Shown: positions 1 to 12,499, numbered from the stretch's first letter. The stretch is 64,000 nucleotides of DNA from Lepeophtheirus salmonis (GCF_016086655.4 NC_052134.2:31805971-31869970), one strand, 5' to 3'. Notes: a model not told the origin generated them from the letters alone. A program made the numbers and translations.

Positions 1-825
1 TACTTGAAGAAAAAAGGCGGCAAGTGTATCAATTGGAGAGGAAATTTTTTTACTTGAAACTCTAATAGATTAAAAAAAATTTACTTGCCTATATTCATTA
101 GGTGTCTTCGTCATTGTTAAGAATATGATTTTTGTAAATAAAAAACTGCATGTTTATTCACCTTGTGCTCTCCAGAAGTCCCACCCAATGTCCTATTCAG
201 GCCAATGCAAATTTACATTCACCTTATATTCGTCTAGATAGTTTTTCTACAGTTAATATGCAATTACGTTTATGTAATTATAATTTATACTGTCATGCTT
301 GTAGATTATCAATTTATTATTTAAAAAAATACAGTTTTGATACAAGTTCTCTGTACGCTTTCGTCTATACATGGATACACTAGTCAATAAAATTTTAACT
401 TTTTTTGCATTTAGACCGAAATGCTGTGTATATGACTGCTTTTACCTTTCAAAACATGAAAAAGACCATTATAACCCAACTTTTGGGTTCTGTGACCCTC
501 ATAGTGGTTTTTAGAAAGAAAAAAACTAATACTAGCATATATATGATTTACTGTTATTTTTTGATTTTGAAAGATCTAAATTATAGAATAAAACAAAAAA
601 AAAAAAATACAGTATGTTGGTGAACTTTTTTAGATTCCAAAATTATTTACACTTTGGTCGTATTTTTTTTTCTGAATCGAAGAAAATGCCTTGTTAATAC
701 ATGCAATTGATGAAAAATGGATCTTTCATTGGAAGATTATAATGACAGAAATCATAGTTTATATTTATAAAGCTATCAAGGTTTGTTGATAGATAGTAGT
801 ATATGATTAGTGATGAAAATAGAAA
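1..825. other. AT-rich stretch, nothing recognised
   Basis: No protein similarity, RNA gene or repeat structure could be recognised. The short open frames here are rich in Phe, Tyr, Lys and Asn, as expected from AT-rich noncoding DNA. Confidence 0.6.
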
Positions 826-1220
826 CCGAAAATCAACATGGTAACTGTGACAATTTGAATAATATTTTGGAGGAGAATAGCTACAATCAGTTTTTACAAG
901 GGAGAAGGAGAAAAACATGGACATTGGCAAGAATTACTCTATCCTCCAATCTACTCTGAGTAAAACAAGGAATTACAATTTTTTTAAACTCTGAAACAAA
1001 TCCTGAAGGCTACTCTCTGTCTTTTATGAGCACACATGAGCTTGTTCAATTAGGTTTTGAAGATAATTGAATTTAGTAAGAAAATAAGTTCACTTCTCAG
1101 GAATTAAATAATAATGACAACTGCTAAGAAAAATGAAATAAATTCATTCGATTACCAATTTAAAGAAAAAAAGGGCCAATTAAAAATTCACAGGATTTAC
1201 ATCAGTATACGTTTATGAAG
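826..1220 (+). repeat. Dispersed repeat, copy A (peptide-bearing family)
   Basis: This stretch aligns along its length with segments near 15530, 28821, 43995 and 47640. Shared landmarks in order are TAAC-TGTGACAATTTGAA, a segment reading LQSVFTREKEKNMDIGKNYS, a CTACTCTGAGT motif, GAGCACACATGAG, and a tail ACCAATTTAAAGAAAAAAAG. In the best copy (43917-44132) the same segment is part of an open frame. This copy keeps the frame across the central segment but has no start. It could be the 3' part of a retro-copied transcript or of a transposon. The class is unknown. Confidence 0.6.
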
Positions 1221-1784
1221 TGTTGCTCCTTGTAGGCCACAAAAGTATAAATTTGGTTTATATAAGTACTTTTTGATTTAAAACTAATCAGGAACACATC
1301 AGCTTAATCCTAGCATAAATTTGTAGATAAGTTTTATTTTGGATTATGAGCACTTTTCTAAAATAGAGAACGTTCATTATAGTACAAAGTATTACAGGTA
1401 GGTATAATTTATTAACAAGTGTACACGACATTGAATAATCCCTTCCGAAAAAATAATATTTGCCAAGAAGTAGAAAACGTTTCCTTCCTCACATATGTAT
1501 CATAGCTATTTTTTTATTTTTTTTATTCCGTTGAAGTTATATGTAGTAAAATGCTATAGCATACATACATATTTTGTGTGTGGTGTATAAATATTCCATA
1601 CAAGATTATAAAAAAAGCTAAGTATAATGATACAAAAAAAATTTATAACCATTTTTTTCCATACCCCTAAAAAAAGAACATAAAAAACTGTGAAAAAGTG
1701 TTTTTGATGATCTGCTTTACAGGAATGCACATACGTCATTGTAAATAACAAATAAATAGAGAGTTGATATTTCTTATTTACCGT
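1221..1784. other. AT-rich stretch, nothing recognised
   Basis: A/T homopolymer runs and no recognisable coding or structural signal. Confidence 0.55.
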
Positions 1785-1825
1785 GGGCGGAAAATTGCCT
1801 TGTAGAAAATTGCCCGTATTTTTTT
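1785..1825 (-). repeat. Degenerate GGCAATTTT-type tandem repeat, inverted copy
   Basis: On the minus strand this reads GGGCAATTTTC then GGCAATTTTCCGC, the same short unit that recurs in the opposite orientation at 2345-2440. The pair flanks the inverted-repeat element at 1911-2241. Confidence 0.5.
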
Positions 1826-1910
1826 CAAACTTCATAATGAATTATAACCCATTTATAGATTTGCCTAATATTATTTATTAAAAAAAATATATACATAGTT
1901 GTTTGCTCCA

Positions 1911-2241
1911 TCCACCAAGTACCCTTCAAGTGTGAGGAATATCATTGCAATATAGGAGGAGGAGGGGAGGGGATAAATAACTAAAGCCTCTTAAAATATT
2001 GTTAAATACTCTCCACCCTCAGATTCGTCAGTGTCCAAGGGGTAGTGTCCAATACATCCATGGAACCCCTCTAACTACCCCCGGGCTAATCCAAAGACGG
2101 AGGGTATTCAACCATATTTTAAGAGGCCTTAAGTGATTTATCTCAATCCATTTCTTAGAAGATTGGATTACAATTTAAGAAATTGCAAGGAAATTGTAAT
2201 ACAATAATATTACTCACACTTGAAGGTCCTCCCTTTGGTGA
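1911..2241. mobile_element. Inverted-repeat (fold-back) MITE-like element, about 331 bp
   Basis: The two ends are imperfect inverted copies. The left end contains CCACCAAGTACCC then CTTCAAGTGTGAGGAATAT. The reverse complement of the right end reads CACCAAAGGGAGGAC then CTTCAAGTGTGAGTAATAT. The symmetry continues inward: AAAGCCTCTTAAAATATTG on the left faces AAGGCCTCTTAAAATATGG on the right. The centre is relatively GC-rich (CTACCCCCGGGCTAATCC). There is no coding capacity, as expected for a non-autonomous DNA element. The superfamily and exact target duplication are not clear. Confidence 0.65.
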
Positions 2242-2344
2242 TTCAACAAACAAACATTTCTAGGTATTTTTATAAATAATATTAAGCTAATTTGTAATGT
2301 ATTTTTATTCATGATGAAGCTTGAAAAAATTACGGGGAATCTTC

Positions 2345-2440
2345 GCAAGAGCAATTTTCCTAACTGGCAATTTTACTCTATGGCAATTTTTTCGAGGCCA
2401 ATCTTCCACTAGCAATTTTTTCCATGGCAGTTTTCCTAGT
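2345..2440 (+). repeat. Degenerate tandem repeat, unit about 17 bp (GGCAATTTT)
   Basis: Five or six decayed units occur in a row: AGCAATTTTCC, GGCAATTTTAC, GGCAATTTTTTC, CCAATCTTCC, GCAATTTTTTCC and GGCAGTTTTCC, spaced about 15-18 bp apart. Single related units occur at 10575-10597 and in inverted orientation at 1785-1825. Confidence 0.6.
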
Positions 2441-3718
2441 ACCCTTATTTACGCATATCCTGCTTGATGTATGAAAGTGACAACGTTTTGCAATTTTTAA
2501 TATGTTATATTGTCAACATACATAATATGTGAGGGATTGTTCAATTAAGAAAATTGGTTTTCACATCTGGAACCATCTCATCAATTAGTTAATGTAATCA
2601 TTTGTAATTAGTTATCATCAAGATTATTTAACAAAATATTTTCGTGTAGACGAACTAAACATGTTTCTTCAATAGAAGAACCATAAGATAAATAATATAG
2701 TTGTTCATTCTATGATATTTTGTCTTGAAAAAGTTTTACTTTAATCGCCTGAACAAGTTTAAAAATTAAGTATATTATCAGAACTTGGCACAATGCTAAT
2801 TTTATGTACAAAATAAATTGGAATACCCTAAAGAAGGAAAGCATATTTTTATGTCTTTTTCTTTTTTTAGATCAACCAGAGGCTATTCTTTAGAGAAAAA
2901 ATAATTATGAAATGAAAGGTAGAATTAAATGAAAACAATCATCTAATAAAGAAATTAAATTATTTTTCTGGTTCATTTATTTATTTTATGTCAGCAAAAC
3001 AATAATTAATACAGAAAGGTTTTTTAATTCTTTAAGACATTTATTATAAGATGATTAAAATTTAATTTTTCTTAAATTTCAGAATTATTCTAGTAATAGA
3101 AAAATACTATCTCGTTTGTCAAAAAACGAGTGCATTTTTCATGTATAAAGTATTTCTTGGCTCATCCACCCAGAGATAAATCAAATTATATTTCTGATCT
3201 AGTTCTGCTTTGATATTGATCTAATTTCAATTTATATGAAGCAATATTACTCGAGGCGGATAATTTTTCTAATACCTGCGTACTCATTTCTGTATTTATG
3301 TATGGCGTTTTTTTAAACATTAATAATATTTTAAATGTAGTTCTTTATGGCTAAAATTAGTACCAAAACCAAGAAAAAAGTAAATCATTATTCGTGTTTA
3401 CAATAAGAGAATTAGTTTGTTTGGATTTTACTAATAATTCAGAAATTATAATGGTTTAAACTGCTGTTTTGCAAGTGAAATATTTTTGATATCCGAAATA
3501 TAAATGAAAACGGATCAATCGATTAGGAATTTCTTATAAAAATTTACATTTCTACACAATTTCAATCAGTTCTGCTTTTTCTATTTTTTGGTGCACTGAC
3601 TATTCCAAATTCCAATTTTTTTTATTGAAAGCTGAAACATATCTTTATTCATCGTAATAGTTTTTCCCAAGCAACCAAAATTTAACTTTTCTAAACGTAA
3701 TTATTAACATGTTTTACT
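2441..3718. other. AT-rich stretch, nothing recognised
   Basis: Long A/T-dominated sequence with no coding similarity, terminal repeats or structured RNA that I can see. Confidence 0.55.
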
Positions 3719-4417
3719 TTAAAAAAAAAACGAAATGACACTATTAAATTTAATTGAAATAAGGTCAAGAAGACGAGAGGAAACCCAAAAAGAAATAACA
3801 GAAAATCCAAAGATCTGATAAGTAAATAAGTTGGAGAAGAGATGATCTAGAGCCAGTTTTGAAAAATAATCGTAGGTAAACATTCTATAGTTTGTATTGG
3901 TATTTCCGTTTTGTATCGATTGAATGGGAGTTGATGATTTTAATTGAATGACAGACGTAATCATGAAGCTAGAAAGGAGTTCCATATCTTTTCCTCCAAA
4001 ATTCTATAGCCTGGAATAATTTTTACACATTCGTAGAAATGATTCTTGAGGACATCCTCAGTGTTCTATTGGACATAAAGAAGTTATTTAACATGGGACT
4101 CCTGTCTAATACATATGGACCTGCAGAGGAAATCCCTGCAATTCTGAGTAACTTACTCATACTGTTCCGTTAAGGATTATACTTCAATGATTCGTTTGAA
4201 TCTAGTAAAGGGATGGTATTCTCAATGGTAGAGCTCCATACTTTGTACATTTTTTTTTCCAAGGATGACCAAATATATTCATTAGAACAAACATTTCAAT
4301 ATGGAATTCATTTTTTATTTTTTTGAAATTTGAATTGCCCAAAATCACTAAAACAAACAACGAGAGATTCAGTGCCTTCCATATACCTTCTATCTGAATA
4401 GAACTAAGGGCCAGCAA
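3719..4417 (-). other. Unassigned minus-strand reading frames
   Basis: Two minus-strand open frames (3719-3985, 88 codons; 4202-4417, 71 codons) lie on either side of a slightly less AT-rich segment. That segment can also be read on the minus strand with only occasional stops. The first begins with Met-Glu-Leu-Leu-Ser-Ser. I do not recognise either product, and no splice structure or repeat copy elsewhere in the window supports them. They may be decayed transposon coding sequence or chance frames. Confidence 0.2.
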
Positions 4418-5560
4418 GTTGTTGGAGAATTAATCCTCAACCAAGATATGTATGATCTAAAATGCCTGTCTACTAAATCTCCCCTTAATAAATATACTGT
4501 CACAACGCACCTTTGAAAAAGTAACGTATCTCAACAGATGGAATGTTTTTGGGACGATATTAATATCCCAGGCTTTCTGTTTTCATATTTGGTGAGTGGG
4601 GGTATTACTGAATAATCTAACACCGTTCTGTTTAGTATATAATTTCTTTACTTGAATTCTTTGCCTAGGATCGACTGGACTACTAGAAACTTATCAGCTC
4701 CTAGAAGTGAGAAATACTTAGTCATTTCTTTTAATATCTCAAATATATTGATGTAGGGAATACTGGGAATTATTGAGCACTTAGTCAGTAATAGCTTAAT
4801 CAATATGAATGTGTAACTTACTTTTAATACAAGTATTATAACATACTAATTATTTTGTTATAAATAAAGAAAGTAACAATCCTCTAAAAATATATTTCAG
4901 TCTTACTTTCTTAATCTCTCACTGGAGGGCAATATTTGTTAATGTTGGAAATGTCCTTGAACAGTTACAATATTTGACAGGTAGTATTCAAATACAATCT
5001 TTAAAAACTCCTGACTGGTATAATCTATAAACACATTATCTCAATAACAGACAAATGTAAGTATATTTTGTTAAATTTTGATAAATTAGTCATTATGGCC
5101 CAAAATATTTGATACACAAAAATTTAAATTGCTATGGTTATTAAACAAATTTTCGTAATTAGTCAGTGTACCATTTTTTATTGCATCATAATAGTCATTG
5201 AACGTTTTACCTCTTATACATATTATGAAAACAGTATTTTTTTTTTTGTTTTTTTTTTCGAATAGAAAGAAATATTTCCTAAAGAAAGTTAATCACAGAC
5301 AAAATATGTAAATCTAAATAAGTTTTTACAGATTACACATATATCGCATATAAGTTGTTTTGTTAACTATATAAACATTTTTTTTTTTTTTTGGAACAAA
5401 ACAATCTTAAAAAGAAAACGAAAAAAGGGAAGCAAGAAAAAACAACAACAACAACCTCACCTATAATACTTAATAATAAAAAAAAAAATATCATCTGACA
5501 AATTAGTAAAAATATCTAATTGAAAATACAATCACAACACGCATGATAAAAAGCGAAATC
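4418..5560. other. AT-rich stretch, nothing recognised
   Basis: No recognisable coding, RNA or repeat features. Homopolymer T runs occur near 5238-5258 and 5378-5390. Confidence 0.5.
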
Positions 5561-5594
5561 CATTAAGAGGAGCGTAGGCTATATTTTTGGGAAG

Positions 5595-5878
5595 TTGAAT
5601 ATTTTCATAATTGGACCTTCCAATCATGTTTTGCAATTTTGCAATGGATTTGGATCCAATTCTGAACGGAAGAGGCATGTTGTTGAAGCCATAATTTTTT
5701 TACTCTTGGGTGGGTCCTCTCCCTGGGTAGTGAGTGAGTCGTTCAGCCAACATAAACCATATTTCTTCAAAATATTCACAGTCACGAAAAACATGAGTGA
5801 GCGTTTTATTTTGTTGTTGTCTTTGCAAGGCGTGTCTCTCTCTATATAATACACTCCAAAGGCGACCCAGTATCTCAA
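5595..5878 (-). pseudogene. Non-LTR retrotransposon ORF2 C-terminal fragment
   Basis: The minus-strand frame (84 codons, 5624-5878) is homologous in order and spacing to the minus-strand frame at 13287-13604. Both begin with a block like YRVAFGVHY / YWVAFGVYY and run through an N-terminal-to-C-terminal series of matching blocks. They end in a shared segment FNNxALPFRIGSK / STTCLFRSELDPN followed by IAKSQNMIG, the last frame-shifted here. This is the region after the RT where such elements often carry a degenerate Cys/His motif, although most of the cysteines are lost. It has no start codon of its own and no RT. It is a dead fragment, 5'-truncated relative to a full element. Confidence 0.5.
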
Positions 5879-5880
5879 AA

Positions 5881-7817
5881 AAAAAATTAATTGTTTTTTA
5901 TTGGAATAACATAAATTATGAACATTAAGTCATTTAGACAAATATTTTATCGATTAAAATCTAATTTAAGTTATAGCCTTTCATATGTGTATAAAGTGAA
6001 ACATTAAGTAAAGACCTAGTTATTTTCCATAAAACTAATAGTTGATCTCCAATTATAGGCAAGAAAAAGCCAAAAAGTAAACCTTAGGGGGGAAAAAAAA
6101 TAAAACAATAACTATTAAAAAAACCGACATGAAAAATGTATAGGTATAATAGTAATAACGCAAGGGAAAGAAATAATAAGTAATTTCAGAGAAAAAAAAT
6201 ATATTTAGTGTATAAATAAATAAACCATTTAGTTTGTTTTTAGTTTATTTCAATTTTTCTAGCATTTTAGATTTATACAATGTGGTATTCAAAAGTGTTA
6301 TATTTAATTCATATACAATATTTGATAAAAAAAAGAAAAGTTTTGTTTCTAACTCGGAATTCAATTCTTAATTTTCTTCCGCTAGGTTGGTACACATTTT
6401 CACAATAGAAGATAATTTTTATAAGCTTTTGAAAAAAAAATAATTTGTCAAATTTTTTGAGATTTTGTAAAAAAAAATATTATTTTATGGGAATAAACAA
6501 TCTTTCAGAAGTTTTAAAAGAAGATTTTATTATTTGGAGTACTAAAAAAGTATAAAAGGGTTAAGAATATTATTTATTCAGCTTAAAATAAGTCAAGCCT
6601 TTGGTTTTCTAAAATTGTTTCTATCTTTAATAATGTTTTATATTTTTCTTTCGTAAATTTTTCATTTAAATTCTTTTTTGAATTAATAAAAGTTATAATT
6701 TTTAGAATATTTAAATAGAATCAATTAATTGATTCTAGCATCTTTTGTTAAAATATTACTACGATATTAACAATTTTAACTCTAGAGCATAAAAAAAGCA
6801 TTATTAAAAACCAAAATGTGGATAGTAATATTTTCTTTATGACCATATAACTTTCAAACTCCTGTATAATTAAGGCGGACTTTTTCAGCGTTTATCATTG
6901 TTGATACAATTCTTGTACGATAACTTTTATGCCGGTTTTCAATTTTTTTTAAACTTAAAATCTGTCAAAGATTATATATTCAATAATATAAATTCAATGG
7001 TCTTCCTAAAGATTGCATGAATATGAGTAAGATACTATACTGCCGTAAACTATGAATTATTTATCCTCCAGAGCTTTTTCATAATGGCATTTACTTTTTA
7101 ACATAAAATTTTGTTGTAGGCTGTTGATTTTTCTCCTAATTTTCTTTTTATTAGTGTTTGATCGTTGATTGGTTGAATTCGAATCCATTTGTTAGGCTGT
7201 GAATCATTTCTAACGTAATGAATAATGAAGGAATCGGAAAAGTTATAAATGCCAACAGATTTTGAGGCTATGTTCGTTTTCTTTTTGGAGGAAAGGGTGT
7301 GATATGCAATAAGGATAACGACTTTCTATACTTATATACATTTAAAAAAAAGTTAATTATAATTGTTTCTAGCCAATCCAATATAAAAGTGATTGATTTT
7401 TGGCAAGAGATTGATTAATGTCAAAAGTCAAACTTTTATAACTTTTGAATGACATTGTATGTCTATGTATGGAGTTATTTTTTTATTTGTTGTAACCTAG
7501 TAAACTTTTTCGAAGGGTGCCTTTAACACTCTTTTCATATGTCCAGTTAGCAACGACATAATTGTATATTCAAATATCTATAAAGACAAAAACAAATAAA
7601 TATGCTGTAAATAAATATTATTTACTTACTTACATTAAGAAGCTCCTAATTTGAAATGTTAATATATATTACCACTCTCCACGCATATCTTTATATTCTA
7701 CAAACATATTTGGTATGTTTATAGTTGTTTTCTTATGGCAACAAATATATCTTCTGTGTATTCTACATTTCTAGCTAGAAAGGTGTTTCATTTACTCGTA
7801 AATTGCCTCTGAGTAAT
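5881..7817. other. AT-rich stretch, nothing recognised
   Basis: No recognisable genes or element ends. Many A and T homopolymers are present. Confidence 0.5.
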
Positions 7818-8248
7818 ATTCCTGGTAAATTTTTAAAAGAACGGGATCCCGTTAGTAAATATTGGATACTGTTTAATTTCTTTATTTACTTAAAGAAAAA
7901 AAAAATCAATTTTAAGCTCGCCTCACTCAAATATATTATCAAATTTCCTTTTTATCGTTAACACTAAAAGTGCATCAGTTGTTTTTATCAACTACGTAAC
8001 CCAATACTACCTGCATTAAAAAGTGATACACAAGTTAATTTTTGATAGAGCTAAGGACTGTATAATTGTGAAAGACACAACCCAACCCAATGTCTAACAG
8101 TCAACTTGCGCATAACCCAAGAATCCATGTAACTCTTTTTATAAGAATAACAGACATTTCAATTGTCACTTTTCATACTTGTGTACACATATGAATCTAT
8201 ATTAATGAATTATAGGTATATCGTTAAATGAAACTTATATGATTAAAT
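7818..8248 (+). repeat. Left arm of the long inverted repeat
   Basis: It pairs with 9723-10154. The outer boundary is ATTCCTGGTAAATTT and the inner boundary is GAAACTTATATGATTAAAT, after which the similarity stops abruptly. Confidence 0.8.
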
Positions 8249-8934
8249 ACAGTTTTTGACTGTAATTTTCCGTAGGTGTAAAACCTTCAAGGACCCTGAG
8301 AAAACTGGATCCGTGATATATACAGTTATGTATTTAATTCAACTGTATTCATGAATTTAAGTAAGTATGTGTTTATGAATTGATGTTATTCATCTAAAAA
8401 ATTATTTAAATGAGTAAAGAAGGTTATGTGTATGCAAAGAAAACAAAACTAAGTTAAGCAATGTGAACATTTTGTTGTGCGTCCTCCTTCTTCTTTTTTT
8501 TAATTAATTACATAATTACTTGGTAATAGATTTCTTCTCATGCTTTCTTTTCATGTCTAATTACATTAACAGAAGAATCTTTGAACGGTGCTAATCTAAT
8601 CGTTCATTCTTTGCACCTTATTGATTGTTCTCCAAACACAAATTTTAGCCCAACACCATAGATAAAACCAAGGGGCGAAATGAAAAGGCCAAGATACATT
8701 TCTATGATTAGTTATACAGAGAGCAGCAACATTACTTCTTTCATAATACAAAGTAATCAAGCTGTAGAAGCAGTATCAAGGAGGTCGTGGTTTCATTCTA
8801 ATGGGGAAATTCTTTTTTGTTCATAAATAAAGTCAGTTGCTATAATGCGTTAAAGTAGTTGGAAACTTGTTTTTGATAAATACTACAAAAAAAGGTTAAA
8901 AGAGAATATTTTATAATATTAAATTACTTATAAT

Positions 8935-9165
8935 TTAACTCATGATGAGTTTTATTGGTAATTTACTGAAAATCAGTGAATTGCTTAAATTTTTACTATA
9001 CAAAAAAAAAAAAAAAAAAAAAAAATCCAATTCATTTTCATAATTTGAAATCAGCAAAAATTCTTTGAAAACAAATTAGTCCATGAATAAAGATGCTAAA
9101 AAGCTAAAATTATCTCCATCATATTTGGTACTATGCGAAAATTTTAAATTAGTGCAGTTTGTTTA
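8935..9165 (+). repeat. Diverged repeat shared with 32450-32665
   Basis: This lies inside the fold-back spacer. It aligns with 32450-32665 through AAATCAGTGAATTGCTTAAA / AAATCAGTTAATTACTTCAA, TTTTTACTATACAAA / TTTTTAGTATACAAA and TTTTCATAATTTGAAAT. A 24-base A run (9002-9025) interrupts it. Confidence 0.5.
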
Positions 9166-9722
9166 AATTACACTGTCCAACGGCAAAAAGAGAAAAAGAA
9201 AAAGGATTTGCTCCGATGTCTGTTTTTTTAATCCTTTACTCACTACGGGTATGCAACGAGTCCTCTGTTGTCCATGAACAAGGACATGAACAAAGATAAC
9301 TCGAGTTGAAACTAATAATGCAGACATTTTAAAAAGGGTTTTAGAATTTTTAACATTCAGCTTTAAAATATATTAACATAATTTATAAAATATTTTTAAA
9401 ACTGAGTCTTTAAAACAGTTTTGAGCCTAAAAATAGCCAAAAATAACAAAAAATGTATGGCCTCTTTCTGAAGGCCAAGAGGCTATGAGAGAAAAAATAA
9501 GACCATATTTGGACTCAGGGAACAAACTGTACTAATTTGAATGTATACTATTCTTGTGCATAAAAAAAAGTTTGATTTTATTGGATAGGGTTATTAATTA
9601 TAACTTGTTTTATTTTTGACAATTCAATATTTTGAAGACCTCAGCAAAAATCGCCCATAAGTTGTTTTGGGGTGTGTCTTTCACAATTATACAGTCCTTA
9701 GCTCTATCAAAAGTTAACTTTA

Positions 9723-10154
9723 ATTTAATCATATAAGTTTCATTTAACGATATACCTATAATTCATTAATATAGATTCATATGTGTACACAAGTATGAAA
9801 AGAGACAATTCAAATGTCTGTTATTCTTATAAAAAGAGTTACATGGATTCTTGGGATATGCGCAAGTTGACTGTTAGACATTGGGTTGGGCTGTGTCTTT
9901 CACAATTACACAATTCACATAGCTCTATCAAAAATTAACTTGTGTATCACTTTTTAATGCAAGTGGTATTGGGTTATGGAGTTCAAAACAACAACTGATG
10001 CACTTTTAGTGTTAACAATAAAAAGGAAATTTGATAATATATTTGAGTGAGGCGAGTTTAAAATTGATTGTTTTGTCTTTAAATATATAAAGAAATTAAA
10101 CAGTATTCAATATTTACTAACAGGATCCCGTTTTTTTAAAAATTTACCAGGAAT
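9723..10154 (-). repeat. Right arm of the long inverted repeat
   Basis: It is the reverse complement of 7818-8248. A sequence just outside its inner edge (about 9672-9718, TGTGTCTTTCACAATTATAC then AGCTCTATCAAAAGTTAACTT) repeats directly a segment inside the arm (about 9893-9942). The spacer side has therefore gained a local duplication. Confidence 0.8.
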
Positions 10155-12480
10155 GTTTTTCAGAATACCTTATCAACTGATCATTCACAACTATGAAATA
10201 AGATATGTTGCCAATCGATCCTTTTGAAACCTCTGAGTGAAAAATTCCAGGGTGTCACCTATCTTATATTATATTTGAAACTTTGTAAAACCAATTTTGA
10301 AGCCTGTAGTGTTAAAAATAAATATAACCCTCCTTTATATTCAATTAAACCATATTCAAAAGGGTAAACAAATAATGCAATGATATTCTTAATATTGTAA
10401 ATTAAGCCTTTTAATGATAAAAGTCAATAAGCAAATAGATTTTCAGAAAACAAAATTGTCTTTCAGAAAAAACTTCGTTGATTTCAGGCAACTCAAAGAG
10501 TTTTGTAGGTTGAGTTATAAGTAACACCGTATGTTTGAAGCTAACTATAAATTATTCTATTTGGAGAGTATATTCCGCCACAGGCAATTTTTCTAGTACA
10601 CAAACATACATATGTAGGTCAAACTGTTGCAGAGGTTAAGATAATGTCCTCTAATGATTTTCCTATACAGAACTCTTCTAATAAGGTAAGGCGGAGCTTT
10701 AAGATTTATTTTCGTATATTTCTATTTCTTTATTCAATTTTGTTGTAAAAACCAGTATTTAATTGAATAAAAGCTTTTACTCAAGTTTGAGTTAATAAAT
10801 AGAGCAAATATGAATTATTCAAGAAAGCTGATTTATCGTTATCACAACGAAAAAATCTTTAGTCCTTTCAAACCCAGATGGTATCTCAAAGTATTTTTTT
10901 TAATGTTGATGTTTGGTAGTCTCTAACATTATAATAACATTTTTCAGCTTCATAAAGACGTTATATTTCGTCACTTTTCCCAAGAAAATTATCTGAAGCT
11001 CCTGTTGATAAGTGTAAAGTAGTTATTTTTTTATCCTTAAATATTAGTATTTTTTTATATTTATTACATCTTTGAGTACTTTAATTTCATGTTCTAGTAC
11101 ACAAATACAATTATAGATGATACTGTTCCATCATGTTGAGCTGTAATTTAGCAGTAACAACAAAAATTATAGGATTTTCATTAATACATCATTGAAAAAT
11201 TATATAATTGATGTTTTTGTTGGCATTTTTCATATTTTACTCTGGATAAAGGTACATCATACAAAAATAAAGAAAATTTCATTTTTATCCTCTTGTCTTG
11301 AACAATATACACTTTTGTCCAGGCTTATTGTAAAGTTTAGACCATTTTATTGTGTATAAGCGTTAATGTAGTTCACAACTAAATTTATCCGTTCATCCAT
11401 TCCAGTAACTATTAGGAAGACCTCGACAGAAATAGTATTTTCATTGATATCCTCTAAAAATAATCGTATCAAGTAAGCAATGCTGGAGTTGCTTCCTTTG
11501 AGTAGCTTCGTCTACCTAAAAGAGTACTTGTTTTAGCAATTTATTTTTATTTTTTGAAATAAGGTTAATAATTGCCTCTGGTAAAAAAGCAAATTGCAAT
11601 TATTAGTTTTTGTTATTGGAATTTCTTCATCGAAATAAAATTCCATATTTGAATCATTCACCAAATTATCAATATCTCGATTTTCTCACTAGTCACTTAT
11701 TCCAGCAGAGTATATATTTGTTACTTGATAAAGCTTCGACTAATTTCAAAATATCTTATATTACCATTGTTTTGCATAACGTATATATGTCATTCAACTT
11801 ATACTTGTAATAAAAAAGCTCATTTTATACCCAGAGGACATTAGCGTTCAAGACAATTCAATCTTGAATAATTTATGATTTATACATTAGACTTAAACAA
11901 TATTTATAACATAGATGTTTCAATATATATACAAAAATGTATTTGGTTTACAAATCATTTTCTTAAAAAAAATTATACATATATCGAGGTTTAAGCCTAC
12001 TTTTTAATGTGGAAAATTATGATATTCAGTTTTTTTTTTTTTTTCGCCAGACGTACAATCATTATTTATGATATATAGTTACAGTATTAGAAGCGTTAAA
12101 AAAGTCAACACTATTAATAAATAAAAACATCACAAAACAAGTGGGAGAAAAGAAATATAATCTGACAAATAAGTTGATGTTTTGATTAAACCAAAGTAAA
12201 ATAAGTGAAATAATTATCTTATTTAAAAAAAAAAAAAAACACGCAAAAAAAAAATGGAATTCATTTATAGCGGTGTGTGCTATATTTCTGGGGATTGTAA
12301 TATCCAGACTTGTAAGCGTTCCGTTATTTCACCTTTTTTACCATCGTTCACCCATTATTTTCATTCCAATCCACGTTATAATCATATGGTAGTATCATAT
12401 ACAAAGTACGACAGCAAATCGCAATTTATACTTTGATAGTGGCAGGGAGGACGTACTTGAGAACTAGGTTTCAAGTTTTT
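10155..12480. other. AT-rich stretch with one isolated GGCAATTTTT unit
   Basis: Nothing is recognised except a single repeat unit at 10575-10597 (CCACAGGCAATTTTTCTAGT), which matches the decayed tandem array at 2345-2440. Frames at 11610-11810 and 12254-12436 have no recognisable similarity. Confidence 0.5.
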
Positions 12481-12499
12481 TAATACAATAATTTGTGAA

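Larger units (their letters stand above)
7818..10154. mobile_element. Long inverted-repeat (fold-back) element, 2.3 kb
   Basis: The left arm (7818-8248) and right arm (9723-10154) are inverted copies of nearly equal length (431 and 432 bp) around a 1474-bp spacer. The outer end reads ATTCCTGGTAAATTTTT, and inner landmarks shared by both arms include AACGGGATCC, CTCGCCTCACTCAAATAT, GTGCATCAGTTGTT, CTAACAGTCAACTTGCGCAT and GAATTATAGGTATATCG. The arms differ by scattered substitutions. The spacer has no reading frame of note, so this looks like a non-autonomous fold-back or long-TIR DNA element. A direct target duplication was not identified. Confidence 0.8.

Noticed and set aside
12254..12436. 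60-codon plus-strand frame upstream of the mariner fragment
   Set aside because: A weak match of its first bases to 5575-5600 was not extendable, and no protein similarity was recognised.
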